A DNA stretch of 41,538 bases from Hallella mizrahii. GTDB lineage: Bacteria; Bacteroidota; Bacteroidia; Bacteroidales; Bacteroidaceae. This document shows, piece after piece, positions 36,136-41,538 of this stretch. Under the pieces are notes generated by a model. It saw only the letters and a list, made by a program, of their open reading frames with translations. It made no database searches and was not told the DNA's origin. The DNA is taken from positions 1-41,538 of the forward strand of contig NZ_VUNG01000037.1 of the NCBI RefSeq assembly GCF_009695775.1, read 5' to 3'. Within the stretch, counting starts at the first letter, position 1, and every line of letters begins with the position of its first letter. Made by a program: the position numbers and the translations under genes.

Positions 36136-37425
36136 ATGACTTATCAAGAATGTGTTGAATATCTATTTAACAGTACACCGGTTTTCGAGCATGTTGGTGC
36201 CTCTGCTTATAAGGCAGGACTGGAAAATACCTTGGCATTGGATGAACACTTTGGTCATCCCCACACAAGTTACCGCACGATCCATATTGCCGGCACAAAC
36301 GGTAAAGGTTCATGCTCGCATACTATAGCCGCGATTCTTCAACAGGCAGGCTATCGTGTCGGTCTCTATACGTCTCCACATTTAGTGGATTTCCGAGAGC
36401 GCATTCGTGTCAACGGCAAACCTATCAGTGAGCAACGCGTCATAGACTTCGTTGAGAAGGAACGACACTTTTTCGAACCCCTCCATCCTTCTTTCTTCGA
36501 ACTGACAACCGCCTTGGCTTTTCTCTATTTCCAAGAGCAAAAAGTAGATATCGCTGTCGTAGAAGTAGGACTTGGCGGACGTCTTGACTGCACCAACATC
36601 ATTCGCCCAGAATTGTCCATCATCACAAATATCAGCTTCGACCACACACAATTCCTTGGTAACACTTTGGCAAAGATTGCCGGAGAGAAAGCAGGTATCA
36701 TCAAACCCCATACTCCTGTTGTCGTAGGAGAAGCCTGTGCAGAGACACGTCCCGTCTTTGAAGCAAAAGCCAAGGCAGAAAGTGCCCCTATCACCTTTGC
36801 CGAGGATCAACCAGAAGTCATCTCTTCAGAGCCATGTCTTGACGCACAAGGAGGACGCAATTATGTCACCCACAACTTTGGCTCTTTTCATGGAGAGCTC
36901 GGTGGAGACTATCAGACGAAGAACACCAATACCATCCTATGTGCACTACGAGAGCTCCACGATCCCAACGTCACCTCAGATACTATCCACAAAGGTTTTG
37001 CCACTGTATCAGAGACGACAGGTCTGACAGGCAGATGGCAAATTATCAACCGGCATCCTTTAGTCATTTGCGACACTGGACACAACGTAGGCGGCTGGCA
37101 ATATCTTGCTCCCCAAATCAAGAGCATGCCTTGCAAACAATTGAGAATGGTCTTCGGTATGGTCGATGACAAAGATATATCATCCGTAATGACACTACTC
37201 CCCAAAAATGCAATATATTATTGGGCACAGGCCACATCACAACGCGCCATTCCTTCTTCCAAAGTGAAAGACCTTGGATATCAACACCATCTGAAAGGAG
37301 AAGACTATGGTAGTGTAGACAATGCCTTTCGCCATGCAATGGCAGACGCATCTGTAGACGACTTCATTTTTGTGGGTGGCTCGAGCTATATTGTAGCAGA
37401 CTTCCTGTCGGTAAAGCATTTTTAA
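36136..37425 (+). CDS. folC: Dihydrofolate/folylpolyglutamate synthase
   Basis: FolC adds glutamate to dihydropteroate and then to folates, using ATP. The 429-residue Mur-ligase-type protein has the P-loop 'IHIAGTNGKGSCSHT' with GTNGKGS at 53-59, then 'GLYTSPHLVDFRERIRVNG', the folate-binding loop. 'VVEVGLGGRLDCTNI', 'ITNISFDHTQFLG' and 'AGEKAGIIKP' follow, with the metal and substrate residues, then the C-terminal domain with 'VICDTGHNVGG'. An in-frame TTG at 36130 is possible, but the ATG at 36136 is preferred. It stands between the dnaJ terminator and the galactose-cluster promoter. Confidence 0.95.
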   Translation: MTYQECVEYLFNSTPVFEHVGASAYKAGLENTLALDEHFGHPHTSYRTIHIAGTNGKGSCSHTIAAILQQAGYRVGLYTSPHLVDFRERIRVNGKPISEQRVIDFVEKERHFFEPLHPSFFELTTALAFLYFQEQKVDIAVVEVGLGGRLDCTNIIRPELSIITNISFDHTQFLGNTLAKIAGEKAGIIKPHTPVVVGEACAETRPVFEAKAKAESAPITFAEDQPEVISSEPCLDAQGGRNYVTHNFGSFHGELGGDYQTKNTNTILCALRELHDPNVTSDTIHKGFATVSETTGLTGRWQIINRHPLVICDTGHNVGGWQYLAPQIKSMPCKQLRMVFGMVDDKDISSVMTLLPKNAIYYWAQATSQRAIPSSKVKDLGYQHHLKGEDYGSVDNAFRHAMADASVDDFIFVGGSSYIVADFLSVKHF

Positions 37426-37458
37426 CACTACAAGAAGGGTATTTTATCGTCATTTGAC

Positions 37459-37489
37459 TTGTTTTTATCACTTATTTTTAGTTACTTTG
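37459..37489 (+). promoter_or_regulatory. Promoter of the galactose cluster
   Basis: TTG (37459-37461) and TTACTTTG (37482-37489) are 20 bases apart, close to the Bacteroidetes consensus with one -7 mismatch. The leader to galM is about 40 bases. Confidence 0.55.
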
Positions 37490-37536
37490 CAAGTAAAAGG
37501 AAAAACTATATAAGACGTAACTAAAAACTTGTTGAT

Positions 37537-38625
37537 ATGACAAACACAGCAACGGAAAACATCTGTGGCCTGAAGCGTGAAGACTTTCAGACCACTGTAA
37601 ATGGGAAGAAGACAGATCTCTTCGTGTTAAAGAACGCCCAAGGCAATGAGGTCGCTATCACAAACTATGGGGGTGCCATCGTGGCCATCATGGTTCCAGA
37701 CAAGAATGGCAACCGCGCCAATGTCATCATGGGACATGACAATATCAATGATGTCATCAACTCACCGGAACCATATCTCTCCCGTCTCATCGGACGATAT
37801 GGCAACCGCATTGCCAAAGGCGAGTTCACACTCCATGGAAAAGTCTATGACGTTCCTATCAATGACGGTCCGAATTCTCTACACGGAGGCAAAAATGGCT
37901 TCAATGTCAAGGTATGGGATCCTGAGTTGATGAACGACCACACACTCGTGCTCCACTATGTATCCGCCTATGGAGAGGAAGGCTATACAGGAGAATTGAA
38001 GACAACCGTCGTTTACACATGGGACGACGACAACTCTCTCCACATCGACTATTTGGCATGCACCAATAAAAAGACTATTATCAACTTAACAAATCACGGT
38101 TTCTTTGCCTTAGCAGGCATCGCCGATCCAACTCCTTCAATCGACAATGTCATCTGTCAGATCAACGCAAATTACTACTTGCCAATTGACAAGACATCTA
38201 TCCCGACAGGTGAGATTCGTCTCGTAGAAGGTACTCCGTTCGACTTCCGCAAACCCAAACCATTCGGTCAGGACATCAATGCCGACAACGAACAGATCAA
38301 GAATGGCAGCGCCTTTGACCACAACTATGTCCTCAACAAGCATGAGGAAGGCGAGATGAGCTTTGCAGCCCGCCTCATAGAACCAGTGAGCGGACGTACC
38401 ATGGAGGTGTATACCACAGAGCCCGGATTGCAGCTCTACACCGGCAACTTCCTCACAGGCATCAAAGGTACTCACGGAGCTACCTATCCTCGCCGCTCTG
38501 CCGTATGTCTGGAATGCCAGCACTTCCCCGACACACCAAACCATCCTTACTTCCCGTCAGTGATTCTAGACCCTGGAGAGCAGTACAAGCAGCACACCAT
38601 TTATCACTTCGGCATTGAAGAATAA
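37537..38625 (+). CDS. galM: Aldose 1-epimerase (galactose mutarotase)
   Basis: GalM interconverts the alpha and beta forms of galactose and feeds galactokinase. The 362-residue protein has no signal peptide. It contains 'NYGGAIVAIMVPDKNG', 'SRLIGRYGNRIAKGEF' and 'NDGPNSLHGG' with His116. 'INLTNHGFFAL' with His187 is the probable acid, and 'YTTEPGLQLYTGNF' has the Glu that acts as base in the family. Motifs and length are complete. It is the first gene of a galM-transporter-galK series, with an unusually long hairpin between it and the transporter. Confidence 0.95.
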   Translation: MTNTATENICGLKREDFQTTVNGKKTDLFVLKNAQGNEVAITNYGGAIVAIMVPDKNGNRANVIMGHDNINDVINSPEPYLSRLIGRYGNRIAKGEFTLHGKVYDVPINDGPNSLHGGKNGFNVKVWDPELMNDHTLVLHYVSAYGEEGYTGELKTTVVYTWDDDNSLHIDYLACTNKKTIINLTNHGFFALAGIADPTPSIDNVICQINANYYLPIDKTSIPTGEIRLVEGTPFDFRKPKPFGQDINADNEQIKNGSAFDHNYVLNKHEEGEMSFAARLIEPVSGRTMEVYTTEPGLQLYTGNFLTGIKGTHGATYPRRSAVCLECQHFPDTPNHPYFPSVILDPGEQYKQHTIYHFGIEE

Positions 38626-38632
38626 ACATTGA

Positions 38633-38706
38633 GATAGTAAAAAGTTGCACATGTCTGAATATCATATTAATAATATGAGACTGTGCAACTTTTCTACTAT
38701 CCTTTT
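38633..38706 (+). terminator. Long hairpin between galM and the transporter
   Basis: The arms gatagtaaaaagttgcaca (38633-38651) and tgtgcaacttttctactatc (38682-38701) pair over 19 positions with one bulged base. An inner small hairpin (catatt with aatatg) fills the loop. Five T residues follow one base later. It may end galM transcription or limit read-through to the transporter and galK. Confidence 0.7.
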
Positions 38707-38742
38707 TGAAATGAATCAATCATTATCAGACCAATAAAAATC

Positions 38743-39981
38743 ATGACCAACACACCAACTTCTCAACATCCTAACTATACATTTGCACTCATTGTAGTCT
38801 TCATCGTGTGCTTCCTCATTGGATTCATCACAACGATGAACAACTCGATGATCGCCTTTTGCTCCAAAGCTTTTGACTTGACGGCACAGCAAGGACAATA
38901 TGTCAATACAGCCTTTTACGGTGCTTAATTATTAAGTATTCCTTTTGCCATGCTGATGAGCAAAATTGGATATAAGGGCACTTTAATCCTTGGTTTGGCG
39001 GTCGCCGGCATCGGCTTTATTATCAATTCGTTTGGTATTCAGTCAGCCATAGCTGCTCAAGCCAATGTCTATGTTGTATTCTTGGCAAGCATGTGCCTTG
39101 TAGCCTGTGGCGTAGTTATGCTCCAGAATGTTGCCAACCCTTATGTGATGGTACTTGGAAGTCCAGAGAAAGGCGCATTCAGAATGACTTTAAGCCAGGC
39201 TCTGAACTCAGTAGCAACAACACTCGCTCCTCTTTTCATCACTTATGTGATCATACGTGGACAAGCTCCTACCCCATCCGCTGTACCGGGTCCATTTCTG
39301 GGTCTTGGTATTTTCACATTGGTGATCTGCCTTATTTTGGTATTTTTGAAATTGCCACGCATTGATGAGGCAAAGCAGGCCGAAGACGCCGGCGTTCATC
39401 GCGAATATAAGAGCAGCGTGTTCAAGTATCCTCACGTATGGCTGGGCGCTTTAGCCATCTTCATGTATATGGGCGTAGAGATTGGCGTACCTTCGATGCT
39501 CCCCTACAAGTTCAAGGCTATGCCGGAATATGCTTCCAACTATGCGTCTGTAGCCACCTCTTTTCTGGCATTCTATTGGGGAGGCATGATGGTAGGCCGT
39601 TTCGTCGGAGCTGCCATTTTGGCCAAGTTCCAACCTCGCAAGTTGCTGAGTGCATGTCTTTGTTTAGGTGCACTCTGCATTGCCCTGTCAATCATTCTCC
39701 CCGGTATGATTGGCATCTATGCTATGCTGGCAGCCGGTCTGTTTCACTCCGTGATGTGGCCGTTGATCTTCAACCTCGGACTTCAAGAGCTTGGTCCACA
39801 TACCAAGGCAGCAACCGGAGTCATTAACACGGGCGTCATTGGCGCAGCATTGCTCATGCCCTTAATGGGATCTGTTGTAGACGCAGCCGGCGTGATCATC
39901 GCCACTTGCTGCCTGTTTATCTTCTATGCTTATATCTTATGGTTCTGTAACCTCGGTTCCAAGATCGGATTAAGTAAATAA
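38743..39981 (+). pseudogene. Glucose/galactose MFS transporter interrupted by an in-frame TAA
   Basis: The frame starting at 38743 encodes 'YTFALIVVFIVCFLIGFITT' and 'QGQYVNTAFYGA', the start of a FucP/GluP-type sugar/proton symporter, and stops at TAA 38926-38928. The same frame then continues without a shift through 'LLSIPFAMLMSKIGYKGTLI' and the rest of the transporter to 39981. Together the parts give about 412 residues, the usual length for this family. Relatives have Tyr-Phe (or similar) directly after YGA, so the stop sits where one or two residues are expected; loss of three bases or a base change could cause it. The next ATG is at 38950, which would give a 343-residue protein lacking the first helix and most of the second. 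It lies between galM and galK, so galactose uptake was its likely job. Confidence 0.85.
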
Positions 39982-40064
39982 GCATAACAGATACTTTAAA
40001 GAATCCAAGGAATAACAATACCAAATAGCAATTCATCTTATAACTAATAAATTTTAGAATCATT

Positions 40065-41225
40065 ATGGATATAGAATTTGTAAGAAGCCGATTTGTGAAG
40101 CATTTCGATGGCAAGACCGGTAACATCTATGCTTCACCAGGTCGTATCAACCTCATCGGCGAACATACCGACTATAACGGAGGCTTTGTTTTCCCCGGTG
40201 CTGTTGAGCAGGGCATCATGGCAGAGATCCGTCCCAACGGTCAGAAGACCTGCAACGTATATTCCATCGACCTGAAAGATATGGTGCACTTCACCATCGA
40301 CGACCCCAAGGGTCCGTCAGCAACATGGGCCCGCTATATCTATGGCATCGTGCAGGAAATGCGTGCACTGGGCGTAGACGTCAAGCCTTTCAACGCAGCA
40401 TTCGCCGGCGATGTACCTTTAGGTGCAGGCATGTCTTCCAGTGCAGCACTCGAGAGTTGCTTTGCCTTTGCACTCAACGACCTCTTCGGAGACAACAAGG
40501 TTTCTAAATGGGACCTCGTCTTGGCTGGTCAGGCTACAGAGCACAAATATATAGGTGTAAACTGCGGTATCATGGACCAATTTGCTTCTGTCTTCGGAAA
40601 GAAAGGCAAGCTCATGCGCCTGGACTGCCGCAGCCGTGAGTTTGAGTACTTCCCTTGGGAACCTAAGGGCTACAAGCTTGTACTTCTCAATTCCAAAGTA
40701 AAGCACGAGCTGAAAGGATCCCCCTACAACGACCGTCGCAACTCCTGTGAGAATGTTGTCAAGGCTCTCGGCCAGCAGTTCCCCGACAAGAAGTTCGAGA
40801 CTCTGCGCGATGCAGACTGGGATGAGTTGGAAGCCGTGAAGGATAAAGTCAGTGCAGAAGACTACAAGCGTGCTCACTTCGTCTTGGGTGAGAAAGACCG
40901 TGTACTGGCCGTCTGCGATGCACTGCAAGCAGGCGACTACGAGACCGTCGGACAAAAAATGTACGAGACCCATTACGGACTCAGCAAAGAGTATGAGGTC
41001 TCGTGCGAAGAACTTGATTTCCTCAACAACGTTGCCAAAGAGTGTGGCGTCACCGGCAGCCGTATCATGGGCGGTGGCTTCGGTGGTTGCACGATCAATC
41101 TTGTCAAAGACGAAATCTATGATAAATTCATCGCTACGGCTAAGAAGAACTTCAAAGCAGCATATGACCACGAACCCGTCGTCATCGATGTAGTGATCGG
41201 CGATGGAGCACGCAAGATTTGCTAA
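40065..41225 (+). CDS. galK: Galactokinase
   Basis: GalK phosphorylates galactose with ATP, the first step of the Leloir pathway. The 386-residue GHMP kinase has the galactose-binding signature 'GRINLIGEHTDYNGGFVFP' starting at 26 and the ATP loop 'PLGAGMSSSAALE' at about 117-129. 'GVNCGIMDQFASVFG' contains the catalytic Asp, and the GHMP C-terminal motif is 'RIMGGGFGGC'. Length and motifs are normal. It is 83 bases after the transporter and is followed by a strong terminator. galT and galE are not in the window. Confidence 0.97.
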   Translation: MDIEFVRSRFVKHFDGKTGNIYASPGRINLIGEHTDYNGGFVFPGAVEQGIMAEIRPNGQKTCNVYSIDLKDMVHFTIDDPKGPSATWARYIYGIVQEMRALGVDVKPFNAAFAGDVPLGAGMSSSAALESCFAFALNDLFGDNKVSKWDLVLAGQATEHKYIGVNCGIMDQFASVFGKKGKLMRLDCRSREFEYFPWEPKGYKLVLLNSKVKHELKGSPYNDRRNSCENVVKALGQQFPDKKFETLRDADWDELEAVKDKVSAEDYKRAHFVLGEKDRVLAVCDALQAGDYETVGQKMYETHYGLSKEYEVSCEELDFLNNVAKECGVTGSRIMGGGFGGCTINLVKDEIYDKFIATAKKNFKAAYDHEPVVIDVVIGDGARKIC

Positions 41226-41246
41226 GCTTATCATCAACACAATATC

Positions 41247-41282
41247 AAGCCTTCTGCCATTTTTGGCAGAAGGCTTTTTTTT
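41247..41282 (+). terminator. Intrinsic terminator after galK
   Basis: aagccttctgcc (41247-41258) pairs with ggcagaaggctt (41265-41276) around a T-rich loop, followed by a T run to 41282. Confidence 0.92.
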
Positions 41283-41479
41283 GACCTGCTTACTCTTAAT
41301 TTATCAAACTCTCTTACAAAAGCACTTCACCAAGACGTCCGCTTCTAGAGCCAGCACGATGGAGTAGAAGGGCAAAAAGCACGTTGAAAAACCCACTTTT
41401 GCAGCTACTCCCCTGTTTTCCACGTTAATAGCCGTTAACGGCCGTAAATCATTAAAAATCAATAAAGTGACACTTTGTA

Positions 41480-41511
41480 TTTGGATTTTTGGGTGGCGCA
41501 AGCTATCTTTG
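41480..41511 (+). promoter_or_regulatory. Promoter before the possible transposase start
   Basis: TTTG (41480-41483) and TATCTTTG (41504-41511) are 20 bases apart, a full consensus match, four bases before the ATG at 41516. A perfect 12-bp palindrome, gccgttaacggc, lies upstream at 41431-41442. The rest of 41283-41479 has no recognisable gene. Confidence 0.6.
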
Positions 41512-41515
41512 CATC

Positions 41516-41538
41516 ATGTTCGTACACAAGAAACGCCA
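41516..41538 (+). CDS. Possible start of an IS1634-family transposase (partial)
   Basis: The last 23 bases read MFVHKKR in frame from the ATG at 41516. I associate the phrase MFV[RH]KK with the N-terminus of IS1634-type transposases of Bacteroides and Prevotella. Only seven residues are visible, so this is weak. A leader of only a few bases after the promoter is unusual and would mean a nearly leaderless transcript. If correct, the insertion-sequence end lies somewhere between the galK terminator and 41480. Confidence 0.35.

Noticed and set aside
38926..38928. TAA recoding or read-through
   Set aside because: TAA ends several intact genes here, for example grpE and dnaJ, and no recoding structure was seen at the site.

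Overview
The window looks like a chromosome segment of a Bacteroidales bacterium, most probably Prevotella or a close relative. This rests on the protein families (OmpP1/FadL and TonB-plug barrels, a paired TPR/DUF5113-type kinase, the ilvD-ilvB-ilvN-thioesterase-ilvC order, a galM-transporter-galK cluster) and on many Bacteroidetes-type promoters (TAnnTTTG at -7, often with TTG or TTTG about 20 bases upstream). Genus level is inference; no rRNA gene is present.

Region 1 (about 1-6.9 kb, minus strand) is the most unusual part: a compact peptide natural-product (RiPP) operon. It runs from a 64-residue double-glycine precursor, through a radical SAM/SPASM maturase and a TonB-plug outer-membrane barrel, to a peptidase-containing ABC exporter and a truncated HlyD-type adaptor. 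Each downstream gene is coupled to the one before it by an ATGA overlap or a one-base gap. The predicted core peptide holds three CX3Y motifs in repeated G-N-[VI]-[ET]-C surroundings. Downstream are a 22-nt tandem repeat and a short DUF2207-like fragment.

Region 2 (6.9-8.2 kb) has no convincing gene. It holds a perfect 41-nt palindrome with an extra direct copy of one arm, and a roughly 255-nt element bounded by 34-nt inverted repeats enclosing two long hairpins.

Region 3 (8.2-13.4 kb) holds prmA (minus), then on the plus strand a secreted Tyr/Trp/Gly-rich repeat protein, an OmpP1/FadL-like outer-membrane protein and a family-10-like glycoside hydrolase. Region 4 (13.4-19.6 kb, minus) is the branched-chain amino-acid operon ilvD-ilvB-ilvN-acyl-ACP thioesterase, followed by ilvC with its own promoter.

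Region 5 (19.7-26.8 kb, minus) is a four-gene unit: an unusual two-halved TPR sensor kinase, a LuxR-type response regulator, a small membrane protein and a dipeptidyl-peptidase-IV-like S9 peptidase. Region 6 (26.9-32.3 kb, plus) holds a LacI-type regulator, an NhaC antiporter, an unknown protein, a GH25 lysozyme and a zinc-ribbon membrane protein.

Region 7 (32.5-41.2 kb, plus) holds an ABC-F ATPase with one degenerate ATP site, grpE-dnaJ, folC, and a galactose cluster galM-transporter-galK in which the transporter is cut by an in-frame TAA. The last bases look like the start of an IS1634-type transposase.
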